A stretch of 64,000 nucleotides of DNA from Neiella litorisoli (GCF_014773395.1 NZ_JACXAF010000007.1:62001-126000); one strand, 5' to 3'. Shown: positions 19,257-28,416, numbered from the stretch's first letter. Numbers and translations: made by a program. The notes: generated by a model not told the origin, from the letters alone.

Positions 19257-20369
19257 TTGATTGTATTTCGCTTTTTACTCATTGAAGTTTTGAAGTCCAC
19301 GCTCGCTGTATTCAGCGTGCTGATGGTGGTTTTTATAAGCCGCGAACTGGTCTCTATTCTGGCAGATGCCTCTGAAGGCAAAATTGCTGGTGCCATACTG
19401 TTTCAATTGCTAAGCCTTAATGTTCCTGCGCTGGCGACAATGATCCTGCCTCTCAGCCTGTTTTTGGGCATTTTGATGGCCCTCGGTCGAATGTACGTAC
19501 AAAGCGAGATGGTGGTTCTGTTAGCGACGGGGGTCAGCGAGTGGTATGTAACCCGCGTCACACTTATCCTTGCCGCGGTGATCACGATCGTTACCGCATT
19601 TTTAACTCTTTATTTAGTGCCAGTCAGTAAAGAACGCGAGTTACAACTGTTAGAGCAAGCTGAGGCTGATACCAATGTTCAGGCGTTGGTAGAAGGTCGT
19701 TTTCGCCAAAGTAAAGACGGCAATACCGTGATTTTTGTGGAAAATATTAGCAAGCGCGGTAATCAGCTCGATAAAGTCTTTGTTGCTCAAATGGCCGATG
19801 GCTGGAGTGCCGATAAACGTGGCAGCTTGGTTTTAGCCGAAAAAGGCGTGTTAAAAGAGCAACCAGATGGCTCGGTCAATTTAGAGCTGAGCAATGGCGA
19901 GCGATATGAAGGTTCGCCAAGCCAGCAAGATTATAATCGCGTCACCTTTGATACTTATGTGATTGACGCCAAAGCGCAAATTTCTGAGCGTAAGCGCCGC
20001 AAACTCGATGCGGTACCAACCACTGAATTGTATAACAGCGATGATCCAGAACGTGTTGCCGAATTCCACTGGCGCATTGCATTACCCTTGGCCATTCCGA
20101 TTTTGACGTTACTGGCGGTGCCGCTGTCAGTGGTGAATCCGCGCCAAGGCGCGTTTGCCAAAATGTTACCCGCGATCTTGCTTTATTTGGCCTATTTCAT
20201 CTTTTTGATGGCGGGGCGCAAGGCGCTGCAAAGCGAGGCGATTCCGAGTTGGCTGGGCTTGTGGTGGGTGCATTTAATTGGCTTGACGCTTGCGGTGAGC
20301 TTGCTCCTTAATAGCCGCGAAACGGGGGCTAAGTTTAAGCGTAAATTACTGGCCTGGAGGCGTGCTTGA
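19257..20369 (+). CDS. lptF: LPS export permease LptF
   Basis: Inner-membrane subunit of the LptB2FG transporter that extracts lipopolysaccharide from the inner membrane. I choose TTG 19257 as start (MIVFRFLLIEVLKSTLAV), which matches typical LptF N-termini and has AGGA 8 nt upstream; a TTG at 19197 would add 20 atypical residues. 370 aa. Three N-terminal helices, a periplasmic beta-jellyroll region (about residues 130-270) and three C-terminal helices (ALPLAIPILTLLAVPLSV onward) are visible. The stop overlaps the lptG start (TGATG at 20367-20371), indicating coupled expression of the two half-transporters. Confidence 0.95.
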   Translation: MIVFRFLLIEVLKSTLAVFSVLMVVFISRELVSILADASEGKIAGAILFQLLSLNVPALATMILPLSLFLGILMALGRMYVQSEMVVLLATGVSEWYVTRVTLILAAVITIVTAFLTLYLVPVSKERELQLLEQAEADTNVQALVEGRFRQSKDGNTVIFVENISKRGNQLDKVFVAQMADGWSADKRGSLVLAEKGVLKEQPDGSVNLELSNGERYEGSPSQQDYNRVTFDTYVIDAKAQISERKRRKLDAVPTTELYNSDDPERVAEFHWRIALPLAIPILTLLAVPLSVVNPRQGAFAKMLPAILLYLAYFIFLMAGRKALQSEAIPSWLGLWWVHLIGLTLAVSLLLNSRETGAKFKRKLLAWRRA

Positions 20370-21433
20370 TGTATTCGATTATCGACCGTCACATTGGCCG
20401 AACGTTACTTGGCACCACCAGTTTAGTGTTGCTGGTGCTGGTTGGATTGTCCTCGCTAATCCGCTTTGTTCAGCAGCTCAAGCACGTCGGTAAAGGCGAT
20501 TATGACATCGTCGATGCGGTTATTTTTATGTTGTTTTCGGCGCCGCGCGATATTGAGATATTCTTCCCAGTTTGTGCCCTGATGGGGGCGTTGGTGGGGT
20601 TGGGTATGCTGGCATCTCACAGTGAATTGGTGGTGATGCAATCCTCTGGCCTGAGTAAATTAAACATCTCGGGCTCGGTGTTGAAAACAGCGATTCCGTT
20701 GGCTTTGTTGATGATGGTCATCGGCGAGTGGGGCGTGCCAGCCAGTGAGCGATTTGCCCGCGAGTTAAAATCAGCTGCGATTTCTGGCGGTAGCATTTTG
20801 TCGAGCAAGTCAGGAACTTGGGCCAAAGATGGCGATAGCTTTGTCTATATCGGTTCGGTGCTTGATGCCGATGAACTGCACGCGGTGACACAATATCATT
20901 TCGATGAGGACAATCGTCTGCAGGAAGTGTTTCATTTCCGAGAAGCACATTACACCGGCAAAGGCTGGCAGGTGAGCGAAGTCCATCATACGCGCTTTAC
21001 CGACAACCAAATTTCCACCGACTTTGCCGAGCAATCTCAATGGAATAGTACGCTAACGCCAAACAAACTGAGTGTGGTGTCGATTAAGCCCGATGCGCTG
21101 CCGATTGGTGGCTTGATGGATTATGTCGATTACCTCAAAGCAGGGCGTCAGGACTCAACCCTTTATGAACTGACCATGTGGCGCAAAATTTTGAAGCCGC
21201 TGGCCGTTGCCACCATGATGCTGTTGGCCCTGTCTTTCATTTTCGGGCCACTCCGAACGGTCACCATGGGGGCTCGGATTGTTCTCGGTGTGATTGCCGG
21301 CTTCGCGTTTCATTTGGCTGATCAGCTGTTTGGGCCGCTGTCCGTGGTGTTTGCGGTACCGCCATTGATCTCGGCGGCGCTACCTTCTCTGCTGTTCCTC
21401 GGTTTTGCCATTTACCTGCTAAGGCGCAGTTAA
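20369..21433 (+). CDS. lptG: LPS export permease LptG
   Basis: Partner of LptF in the LPS-extracting ABC transporter. Start ATG 20369 (MYSIIDRHIGRTLLGTTSLV) with GGAGG at 20356-20360. The upstream in-frame TTG at 20366 is not needed. 354 aa with the family topology: three helices, periplasmic domain (about residues 130-265, with GTWAKDGDSFVYIGSV typical of LptG) and three C-terminal helices (LAVATMMLLALSFIFGPL). Downstream is the convergent RDD gene after only 30 bp, with a small GGCGC/GCGCC hairpin at 21457-21471 partly inside the RDD gene end. Confidence 0.96.
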   Translation: MYSIIDRHIGRTLLGTTSLVLLVLVGLSSLIRFVQQLKHVGKGDYDIVDAVIFMLFSAPRDIEIFFPVCALMGALVGLGMLASHSELVVMQSSGLSKLNISGSVLKTAIPLALLMMVIGEWGVPASERFARELKSAAISGGSILSSKSGTWAKDGDSFVYIGSVLDADELHAVTQYHFDEDNRLQEVFHFREAHYTGKGWQVSEVHHTRFTDNQISTDFAEQSQWNSTLTPNKLSVVSIKPDALPIGGLMDYVDYLKAGRQDSTLYELTMWRKILKPLAVATMMLLALSFIFGPLRTVTMGARIVLGVIAGFAFHLADQLFGPLSVVFAVPPLISAALPSLLFLGFAIYLLRRS

Positions 21434-21463
21434 CCGCAACTATTTCTGCTTAGGGTGGCGCAA

Positions 21464-21952
21464 TTAGCGCCGCTTGAGCGGTCCATTTTCGCCTTTGGGC
21501 AGCGTTACGACGATTGAATCCGACAGTCGATCTTGCAGCGCTCGCTTGTTCTGCCAGTCCGCCAATATCAACAGATTGCCCAAACCGCCAAGCGCAAAAC
21601 ACACTCTCACCACCGCCTGGCGCGGGTGAATCGGCGTACCATCGTCATTTTGAATTCGCAGTCGCCAGGCTTTCATCCCCAGCGTTTGGCCGCCATGGGT
21701 CCAGAACCACATGAAGAAAATCGCTACTGCTGATGCTAAAAACAGCAAATGCGCTGAGCGATAGGTGGCTAGGAAGCCCACTAAACCTTCTTTGTATTGC
21801 TCTAAATTAAGGGCGTCACTTTGGGCAATGATGATCAGCGCCACACTCAATAACAGGTGAGCGATGACCACGATTGAGGCGGCGAGCAGTAAATCGTAAA
21901 TCAAGGCGGCAAAACGACGAATAAAGCTGGCTGGTGGGTAGTTAACTGACAT
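21464..21952 (-). CDS. RDD-family membrane protein
   Basis: 162-aa inner-membrane protein of the RDD family. The N-terminus has the eponymous pattern FIRRFAALIYDLLLAASIVV (R...D in helix 1), followed by a second helix pair (LLFLASAVAIFFMWFWTHGG). The conserved GQTLGMKAWRLRI motif is followed by ALQDRLSDSIVV at the C-terminus. The family is widespread and mostly uncharacterised; some members have been linked to Na+/H+ antiport. It lies convergent to lptG, a common arrangement near lptFG in Gammaproteobacteria. Confidence 0.9.
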   Translation of the reverse strand: MSVNYPPASFIRRFAALIYDLLLAASIVVIAHLLLSVALIIIAQSDALNLEQYKEGLVGFLATYRSAHLLFLASAVAIFFMWFWTHGGQTLGMKAWRLRIQNDDGTPIHPRQAVVRVCFALGGLGNLLILADWQNKRALQDRLSDSIVVTLPKGENGPLKRR

Positions 21953-22159
21953 GACGCGCTACTTGCTACTGGCAAAAACAAAGGCGCCATTGTAACAGCC
22001 ATTATCGTGACTATGTAATAGCAATCGAAGCTGACCTCGTTCAACTCACTGGGTTGTCTGAACCGCTGAAAATGTCGACGGTAAGCCATCAGCCTGAGCA
22101 ACAAATAATCACTTGAGGCAAGGATTGTAATCAGAACGACATTTTTTTCAGTTTAGGGC

Positions 22160-22187
22160 TTGCCAGCCTCAAAACTAACGATATAAT
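22160..22187 (+). promoter_or_regulatory. Sigma-70 promoter of tRNA-Leu
   Basis: TTGCCA (22160-22165), a 16-bp spacer and a consensus TATAAT (22182-22187), followed by the GC-rich discriminator GGCGCCCACC. That discriminator is typical of growth-rate and stringently controlled stable-RNA promoters. Transcription would start near 22194, giving a leader of about 44 nt. Confidence 0.85.
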
Positions 22188-22237
22188 GGCGCCCACCTTG
22201 ATTGAGGTGGCGCTGAAAAAAGCGCGAAAGCAATCAT

Positions 22238-22324
22238 GCCAGAGTGATGAAATTGGTAGACATGACGGATTCAAAATCCGTTGCCTTCACGGGCGTGGCG
22301 GTTCAAGTCCGCCCTCTGGTACCA
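22238..22324 (+). tRNA. tRNA-Leu (anticodon CAA)
   Basis: 87 nt including encoded CCA. The acceptor stem is GCCAGAG with CTCTGGT (one G-U pair). The D-arm contains AAATTGGTAGACA. The anticodon stem-loop is ACGGA-TTCAAAA-TCCGT, giving anticodon CAA. A long class II variable arm and the T-arm GGCGG-TTCAAGT-CCGCC follow. Single gene with its own promoter and terminator. I found no displaced copy of its 3' end nearby, so there is no evidence that it serves as an integration site here. Confidence 0.97.
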
Positions 22325-22333
22325 TTATTCCTA

Positions 22334-22362
22334 AGCCCTGCTCATTTGAGCGGGGCTTTTTT
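22334..22362 (+). terminator. Terminator of tRNA-Leu
   Basis: Stem AGCCCTGCTC/GAGCGGGGCT (one G-U) with loop ATTT and TTTTTT tail, starting 10 bp after the tRNA CCA end. Confidence 0.92.
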
Positions 22363-22519
22363 GTTTGATCTTCCCGTAATCGGTCTTATCAAAGCCACTT
22401 GATCAGCCCCTAAAAATAGTTGATAAGACCTCTATTGCAGTGCCAATAACTGTGCTAAATAGGAGTGCCCGTTTTATTAATCTGGGGTCGCTCAAACCGT
22501 CAGTCCTAATGCCATTGAT

Positions 22520-24004
22520 GTGCGTAAGCATCACCCCGCCTTGAAAGGACTGATTGTGTTATCAACCCTGTTTGTCACAGACAATGAGCTGCTGCTGGCA
22601 GAGCCAAGCGTCAACTGTATAAGCTTCCTTGAGTATTTGAATGAGTACCCGAAGGCGAAAGGCCCCAAAGTACGCATCATTAATCTTTGCGACTCGGGTC
22701 GCTACCTGAGCAATGGTTACTATTGTTCGCTCCTAGCAGAAGCGCGGGCACACCCTGTGCTACCCAGTGTTCGAGTGATCAATTCGTTGCGAGAAAGTGG
22801 CACCAGCTTGCTGCTTAATAGCATTCCTGTCGCCAAAAAAGTATGGCCAGCAGCTCAGCCACATGCACTGTTACTTTGCATGGGCGTATGCCAGCAGGCC
22901 ATTCATCAAAAATTAGCCAACTGGCTCTATCAGCAGTTTCCTGCGCCGTTATTGCTGATCGAATTTCAGCACATAAATGGTGAGCAAAGACTCACCGTCA
23001 GTCGCGTTTCGATCGACCAACTTGATGACAGCCAGCGACAATTTTGCATCGAACAGCTCAAACTGTTTGCCAGTAAAGCTTGGCGTACCAAAGCAGATAA
23101 AAAGAGATATCGCTGGGAGCTGGCTATTCTGACCAACCCTGATGAAAAAGTGCCGCCGAGCAACAAAAGCGCGATTAGCCGCTTTATTCGGGCGGCAGAA
23201 AAGCACGGTATTCGAGCTGTCGAAATTGGCCCCGATGATTTGACCACGTTGCCGCAGTATGACGCGCTATTTATCCGCGAAACCACAGCTATCGATCACC
23301 ACACCTACCGGTTTGCCAACGAGGCAGAAAAGGCCGGATTGGTGGTCATTGATGATCCAAGCTCGATCCTACGCTGCTGTAACAAGGTGTATCTGCACGA
23401 TGCGTTTACTTATCGCAACGTACCGAGTTTAAGGACTTTTATTCTTGCCGATAATTCCGCCAGCAGCTTGGACAAGGTGGAACATTCGCTGGGCTATCCC
23501 ATGGTGCTCAAGATCCCCGAGAGTGCCTTTTCAAAAGGCGTATTCAAAGTGAGTGATCGGGCTGAATTGGAGGCCGCTGCGACTTCTTTACTCGCTGATT
23601 CGGCGTTGTTTATTGCGCAGGAGTATCTATATACCGAGTTTGACTGGCGCATTGGCGTGCTCAATGGGCGTGCTATTTACGCTTGTCGTTATTACATGGC
23701 CAAGAATCACTGGCAGATCTACAACCATAGCTCGAAGCGTAATTTCAGTGGCGGATTTGATGCGCTGCCGACCTTTGAAGTGCCCTCTGGCGTGCTCCAA
23801 GCGGCATTGAAGGCGGCCGCCACGGTTGGAAATGGGCTTTATGGAATTGATATTAAAGAAGTTGATGGCCGAGCTTATGTGCTTGAAGTGAATGACAACC
23901 CAAGTCTTGAACATGGCGTGGAGGATGCCTACCTCGGCGAAGAATTATATATGCAGGTGATGGCCGAGTTTCTTCGCCGCCTTGAAATACGGGGATTGAG
24001 CTAA
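22520..24004 (+). CDS. RimK-like ATP-grasp ligase with RLAN N-terminal domain
   Basis: Predicted ATP-dependent carboxylate-amine ligase adding amino acids to a peptide or small molecule. About 494 aa from GTG 22520; the true start is uncertain because no clear Shine-Dalgarno is seen. Residues about 20-170 form the RLAN domain (RimK-like ATP-grasp N-terminal), with the hallmark VRIINLCDSGRYLSNGYYCS and SLLAEARAHPVLPSVR. Residues about 200-490 are the ATP-grasp: YPMVLKIPESAFSKGVF (ATP-binding), FIAQEYLYTEFDWRIGVLNG, and YGIDIKEVDGRAYVLEVNDNPS with the metal-binding E and N. It is followed closely by the GNAT-C39 gene, the partner expected for RLAN-type RimK proteins (association described in comparative genomics by Iyer, Aravind and colleagues). 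The substrate is unknown. Confidence 0.9.
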   Translation: MRKHHPALKGLIVLSTLFVTDNELLLAEPSVNCISFLEYLNEYPKAKGPKVRIINLCDSGRYLSNGYYCSLLAEARAHPVLPSVRVINSLRESGTSLLLNSIPVAKKVWPAAQPHALLLCMGVCQQAIHQKLANWLYQQFPAPLLLIEFQHINGEQRLTVSRVSIDQLDDSQRQFCIEQLKLFASKAWRTKADKKRYRWELAILTNPDEKVPPSNKSAISRFIRAAEKHGIRAVEIGPDDLTTLPQYDALFIRETTAIDHHTYRFANEAEKAGLVVIDDPSSILRCCNKVYLHDAFTYRNVPSLRTFILADNSASSLDKVEHSLGYPMVLKIPESAFSKGVFKVSDRAELEAAATSLLADSALFIAQEYLYTEFDWRIGVLNGRAIYACRYYMAKNHWQIYNHSSKRNFSGGFDALPTFEVPSGVLQAALKAAATVGNGLYGIDIKEVDGRAYVLEVNDNPSLEHGVEDAYLGEELYMQVMAEFLRRLEIRGLS

Positions 24005-24033
24005 GCGCTTTGCATGACTCAGGTACAGCACAG

Positions 24034-25170
24034 ATGAAAACTAATGTCGCAATAAATTATTCGATACGCTCAGCGCAGCAGGCCGATTTGTCACAACTGA
24101 TGGCCATTGAGCAACAGTGCTTTGCATCCGACCGACTCAGTCTTCGAAGCTTCAAGCATCACCTGCGCTCTGAGCACAGTGAGTTGCTGGTGGCGATAAG
24201 CGCTGATGCAGCTGTGGTCGGCTACATTCTTTGTTTGCTGCATAAAGGCACTCGCCTCGCTCGACTCTATTCGCTAGCGATATCACCGGCAGTGCGGGGC
24301 GCTGCGATTGGTAAATTGTTGCTTGAAGCCGGCGAAAAGGCGGCAGCGAGTCACGGTAAGATCTTTATGCGGCTCGAAGTGGCGAAGTCAAATAGCGCGG
24401 CCATTTCACTCTATCAACGGCAGGGCTACAGAGGGTTTGGCGAGTATTTTGATTACTACCAAGACCATCAGGATGCCCTGCGGATGCAGAAAACGATTTG
24501 GCATAAACCCATCGATCTGCAGCATTTAGAAGCGCCTTGGTATCAGCAAACAACCGATTTCACTTGTGGCCCCGCGGCGTTGATGATGGCGATGTCGGCA
24601 TTGGACAAGCGCTGGCAATGTCAGCAAACGCTGGAGCTGCAGTTGTGGCGCGAGTCAACCACCATTTTTATGACCTCTGGGCTGGGCGGCACGCATCCCT
24701 TTGGTCTTGCGCTTGCGGCCAAGCAGCGTGGCTTTGAGGCTCAGGTTCATGTTAATTCACAGCAACCGCTGTTTATTGATGGTGTCCGAGCGAGTCATAA
24801 AAAAGAGGTGATGACACTGGTTCATGAGCAGTTTCGGCAACACTGCAGCAATAACGATTTGGCGATTCACTATCGTGAGGTGAGCCAAACGGATGTCGCC
24901 AACTGGCTGGCCGCACAATGTGCGGTACTCATGCTAATCAGCACCTATCGGCTGGATGGCGCTAAAGCGCCCCACTGGGTGTTAATTACCGGTATCGATG
25001 AGCGCTTTTTATATGTTCATGATTCCGATGTGGATGATAAATGGCAACAGCCAATTGACTGCCAACACATGCCGATTTGCCGAGGCGATTTTGAAAAAAT
25101 GTCGCAGTTTGGGACTAGCAAACTGCGGTGTGCGATTGTATTGAAAACGGCTGCTGTACGAGTTTTATAG
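24034..25170 (+). CDS. GNAT acetyltransferase fused to C39-like peptidase domain
   Basis: 378-aa two-domain protein; start ATG 24034 (MKTNVAINYSIRSAQQADLS) was preferred to a TTG at 24010. Residues about 8-155 are a GNAT fold (LYSLAISPAVRGAAIGKLLLE is the acetyl-CoA-binding A motif, ISLYQRQGYRGFGEY the B motif). Residues about 165-375 resemble Peptidase_C39-like proteins: catalytic Cys in TTDFTCGPAALMMAM, His in PHWVLITGID, Asp in LYVHDSD. Lying 30 bp after the RLAN-RimK gene, it probably works in the same pathway, trimming or acylating a product of the ligase. No peptide precursor gene was found beside them. There is no signal peptide, so both proteins are cytoplasmic. Confidence 0.9.
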   Translation: MKTNVAINYSIRSAQQADLSQLMAIEQQCFASDRLSLRSFKHHLRSEHSELLVAISADAAVVGYILCLLHKGTRLARLYSLAISPAVRGAAIGKLLLEAGEKAAASHGKIFMRLEVAKSNSAAISLYQRQGYRGFGEYFDYYQDHQDALRMQKTIWHKPIDLQHLEAPWYQQTTDFTCGPAALMMAMSALDKRWQCQQTLELQLWRESTTIFMTSGLGGTHPFGLALAAKQRGFEAQVHVNSQQPLFIDGVRASHKKEVMTLVHEQFRQHCSNNDLAIHYREVSQTDVANWLAAQCAVLMLISTYRLDGAKAPHWVLITGIDERFLYVHDSDVDDKWQQPIDCQHMPICRGDFEKMSQFGTSKLRCAIVLKTAAVRVL

Positions 25171-25260
25171 GCGAGTGATGGGCTTAGGAGCCCTCACTTG
25201 CCTTAGTCAGCGGATGCTTGTTGGGATATCAGTTGTCGCTGTTGAGTCGACGATTCAAAG

Positions 25261-25352
25261 TGCTTGGTAGAGATAGCTCGATTGAATCCCAAGTGGAATG
25301 CCGGGCCCCAATAGATCAACAAAAAGATGCTTAAGAGCTTAATAGTGCTGAT
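25261..25352 (-). pseudogene. Fragment of abgT 3' end (scar left of sulfatase cassette)
   Basis: About 90 bp that align (roughly 80-85% by eye, with one base deleted) to 29732-29822, which is the 3' end of the intact abgT gene. Shared blocks include ATTGAATCCCAAGTGGAATG and AATAGATCAACAAAAAG. The missing base shifts the frame, so it is non-coding debris. It lies in the 358-bp gap before the sulfatase gene and in the same orientation as the real gene, so the cassette is flanked by direct repeats of abgT. Confidence 0.85.
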
Positions 25353-25401
25353 GAAGCTTCATATTCCACCGGACTAATAGCGTTCAATCTTCCAGCTAGC
25401 C

Positions 25402-25428
25402 TGTCCGAAAATGTCTGTAGGTTGTCCG
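25402..25428 (+). promoter_or_regulatory. Putative AraC-type operator upstream of sulfatase gene
   Basis: Three hexamers on the same face of the helix: TGTCCG at 25402, TGTCTG at 25412 and TGTCCG at 25423. The outer two are 21 bp apart, the usual spacing of AraC-family direct repeats. A weak -10-like TATATT lies at 25460-25465 with no good -35, as expected for an activator-dependent promoter. The natural candidate regulator is the AraC gene at 28417-29466. Confidence 0.5.
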
Positions 25429-25528
25429 TTTTGGTCAATATCTGTTAATAGGATGTGGCTATATTGTATCCATATTTAACCATGCCTCATTACCCAAATT
25501 AAAAGGCTAAACAATCTGGAGAGCTAAT

Positions 25529-26938
25529 ATGAAAAGGATATGCACATCATTGATTTATCTTTTTATATGTGTAACGCCCTACCTGGCAGCTACTGATAAA
25601 CATGATAAGCCAAACATCGTCGTTATGATGGTTGATAATCTTGGGTGGGGTGAGTTGGGTGTGTACGGTGGGGGTGAGCTTCGCGGTGCTGCAACACCAC
25701 GCCTAGATGAGCTAGCATCTCAGGGAATGTTGCTACAGAATTTTAATGTTGAGCCTCAATGTACTCCATCCCGTTCAGCTTTTATGACCGGACGTCGTCC
25801 TATACGTTCGGGGACAACTCGAGTTGTCTGGGGCATGCTTTATGGCATGACGAATTGGGAAATAACAATAGCTGAACTAATGTCTGATGCTGGATATGCA
25901 ACGGGAATGTTTGGTAAATGGCATGTTGGTGATGTGCCTGGACGCTTTCCTACAGACCAAGGTTTTGATGAATGGTATGGGGTAGCAAACACTACAGATG
26001 AGGCTGAATACTCGTCACAATTCCAATACGATGAAACTGTCGGAACTGTCCCGAAAATTGTAAAAGCTAAAAAAGGTGAAATACCTCGAGATGTTAAGCG
26101 CTATGACCTTCAAGCTCGCCGTGAGATTGATGGTGACTTGAACCGAAAAGCTATTGACTTCATGAAGCAAAGTGTCAAGCAGGACAAACCATTCTTCGCT
26201 TTTATTCCTTATACGCAACCTCATTTGCCGACGCTTCCACATCCTGATTTTGATGGGAAAACAGGCAATGGTCACTATGCAGATGTTCTCGCCGAAATAG
26301 ATTTCCGAGCTGGTGAAATTTTAGATGCGATCGATGATCTGAAAATTCGCGATAATACAGTAGTGATTTGGTTCAGCGACAACGGGCCAGAACATTTCTA
26401 CCCTTGGCACGGCACTTCAGGGCCTTGGAAGGGAGGGTACTTTACTGCGTGGGAAGGTTCGTTAAGAGCACCATTTATGATCCGCTGGCCTGGCCATGTT
26501 CCTGAGAAAAGTGTCTCCAATGAAATTGTCCATGTTGTCGACTTGCTTCCAACCCTGGGTGATATTGCAGGATACGATGTTCCGAATGATCGAATCATTG
26601 ACGGGGTGAACCAATTCGACTTTTTCACAGGAAAGCAAGAAAAGTCGAATTTAGAAGGCTTTATCATATACAACAATGACGATATTTATGGCTATAAATG
26701 GCGCAACTGGAAAATGCACCTCGTTGAGCTAGACGACATGAACAGCGAGCCGAGGCAATTAAATGTGCCTCGAATTTATAACTTAATTACAGATCCTAAA
26801 GAGCAATATCAAATGCAAGAAGAAGCAACTTGGGTTCTGCCTGTTATGTTTAAGAAAATCGTCGAGTTTCAAAAAACGCTCGCGGAGGAGCCTCCAATTC
26901 AATTAGGCACTCCTGATCCTTATGAGCCAAAGGGGTAA
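25529..26938 (+). CDS. Arylsulfatase-type sulfatase (S1 family)
   Basis: 469-aa secreted sulfatase with an N-terminal signal (ICTSLIYLFICVTPYLAA). The formylglycine signature CTPSRSAFMTGR has the Cys-x-Pro-x-Arg core converted by a sulfatase-maturing enzyme. The first metal-binding segment is NIVVMMVDNLGWGELGVYGG, and further active-site motifs are GMFGKWHVG and WFSDNGPEHFYPW. A Shine-Dalgarno (TGGAGAG) precedes ATG 25529. The gene ends 6 bp before the FadL-type porin gene and sits under a probable AraC operator. Substrate is unknown; the hydrophobic-compound porin beside it hints at a lipophilic sulfate ester rather than a polysaccharide. Codon use is more A/T-rich than neighbours, consistent with transfer. 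Confidence 0.92.
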   Translation: MKRICTSLIYLFICVTPYLAATDKHDKPNIVVMMVDNLGWGELGVYGGGELRGAATPRLDELASQGMLLQNFNVEPQCTPSRSAFMTGRRPIRSGTTRVVWGMLYGMTNWEITIAELMSDAGYATGMFGKWHVGDVPGRFPTDQGFDEWYGVANTTDEAEYSSQFQYDETVGTVPKIVKAKKGEIPRDVKRYDLQARREIDGDLNRKAIDFMKQSVKQDKPFFAFIPYTQPHLPTLPHPDFDGKTGNGHYADVLAEIDFRAGEILDAIDDLKIRDNTVVIWFSDNGPEHFYPWHGTSGPWKGGYFTAWEGSLRAPFMIRWPGHVPEKSVSNEIVHVVDLLPTLGDIAGYDVPNDRIIDGVNQFDFFTGKQEKSNLEGFIIYNNDDIYGYKWRNWKMHLVELDDMNSEPRQLNVPRIYNLITDPKEQYQMQEEATWVLPVMFKKIVEFQKTLAEEPPIQLGTPDPYEPKG

Positions 26939-26944
26939 CGTTTT

Positions 26945-28207
26945 ATGTCGAACCCAATGGCCGTAGCGCGTAGTTCTTTTTTAGCCTCACTAGCAGGGGT
27001 TGTAGCTCTTTTTAATAACTCAGTTAATGCAGCAGGCTTTTATTTTCCTGAGGTTGGTACACCTAGCAGTCTAGGTACTGGTGGGGTTTCGAATACTGTA
27101 AATATTTATGGTGCGGATGCTGTGTGGACAAACCCAGCAGGAATGACTGCTCTTGAAGAAGATAGAATATTTGCAGGGTTGCAAGTTCTAGCTCCGAAAA
27201 TCGAATTCAGTTCTTCCGTAGCTGATAAGGGAGGAAAAGATGGCGGCAATTCAGGTGAAACGGCTCTAATTCCGAGCTTTTTTTACGCGAAAAAGTTTTC
27301 TGAGCGGCTCTATGCTGGGTTTTCTATCACAGTTCCTATTGGCGGGGGGGTAGATTATGGCGATGACTTCGTGGGGCGTTATGAAACCATAAGTGCTTAC
27401 CTTGAAGGCATAGCACTATCACCATCAATTGGATATGAAGTTAATGATGCTTTCTCGGTCGGAGCTGGAATATCGTTTGTGTACACTTTGTTTGAGCAAG
27501 ACATCGCGATCAACCCAGAACTCGCTCCAACCATCAACGGCGAAGATGGCAAGTTGAAAATCGAAGATGCTGACGACTGGGGTTATCAACCTTTTATTGG
27601 TGCTACCTATAAGCTGTCGGATCAGATTCTCATTGGGCTTGTTTATCGCGCTGAAATGGAGGTTGATCTCGAAGGTGACGTAAAGTACGAAAATTTGGGA
27701 GAACATACGTCTCTTGTGGATAAAGTCGACGTCGCATGGGACAACCCGCAAACTTTAGAAGCTGGTTTAAGCTATAAGTTTAATCAGTTGAAAACACTCT
27801 TCTTCAATGCTGGTTGGCAAGACTGGTCTGCATTTAGCAATAATGAGTTGGCTTTTGTTGGTGCAGGAGTCGCTGTGCTAGAGAGGAACTGGAAGGATAC
27901 ATGGCATGCAGGCGTTGGGTTTTCTCACTTGGAAGAGAGAGAAGGTTACAGCTTAGGCTTATCCTATGAGAGTTCACCGGTAGATGATGAAGATAGGACG
28001 TTTGACCTCCCGGTAGACGATCTGTATCGGCTTTCCGCGTCATACTCTTGGAACAGTCTCCATAAGTTTGATTACTCCATAGGCGCATCATTAATGGTGT
28101 TTGGCGATACAAAAATCGACAACACCGTCCAAGGGGTTCGAGTAAAAGGTGACTTCGACGACAATTACCTTCTATTTCTCGGAGCAACCATGAGATACGT
28201 TTTTTAA
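26945..28207 (+). CDS. FadL/OmpP1/TodX-family outer-membrane transporter
   Basis: 420-aa outer-membrane barrel for hydrophobic compounds. The signal peptide (to about residue 29, NAAG) is followed by the family N-terminal hatch sequence AGFYFPEVGTPSSLGTGG and the NPA-containing segment ADAVWTNPAGMTAL. Later strands alternate aromatic and polar residues and the protein ends in aromatic FLGATMRYVF, the usual terminal strand for BAM recognition. It is co-transcribed with the sulfatase gene 6 bp upstream. A weak hairpin (28221-28249) follows without a T tract. Confidence 0.92.
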   Translation: MSNPMAVARSSFLASLAGVVALFNNSVNAAGFYFPEVGTPSSLGTGGVSNTVNIYGADAVWTNPAGMTALEEDRIFAGLQVLAPKIEFSSSVADKGGKDGGNSGETALIPSFFYAKKFSERLYAGFSITVPIGGGVDYGDDFVGRYETISAYLEGIALSPSIGYEVNDAFSVGAGISFVYTLFEQDIAINPELAPTINGEDGKLKIEDADDWGYQPFIGATYKLSDQILIGLVYRAEMEVDLEGDVKYENLGEHTSLVDKVDVAWDNPQTLEAGLSYKFNQLKTLFFNAGWQDWSAFSNNELAFVGAGVAVLERNWKDTWHAGVGFSHLEEREGYSLGLSYESSPVDDEDRTFDLPVDDLYRLSASYSWNSLHKFDYSIGASLMVFGDTKIDNTVQGVRVKGDFDDNYLLFLGATMRYVF

Positions 28208-28416
28208 AGATAAATACTGAGATTGAAGGTTGCCTTCATTAACCCAATCTTCAATATCCAGACTGCTCAATAGAAGCGATTGTAACAAAATATCGACTTT
28301 ACAAAGTAAACCCTATTGGGAGGTTAAGGAATCAATCAGCCTCAACCATGCACACTTATTATCAGGGTAATACTTTGCGGATATAACGCTTAATGGAGTA
28401 ACTCAGGGAGAGGGAC

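Noticed and set aside
22238-22324. tRNA-Leu as attachment site of an island
   Set aside because: No displaced copy of the tRNA 3' end and no integrase in the window.
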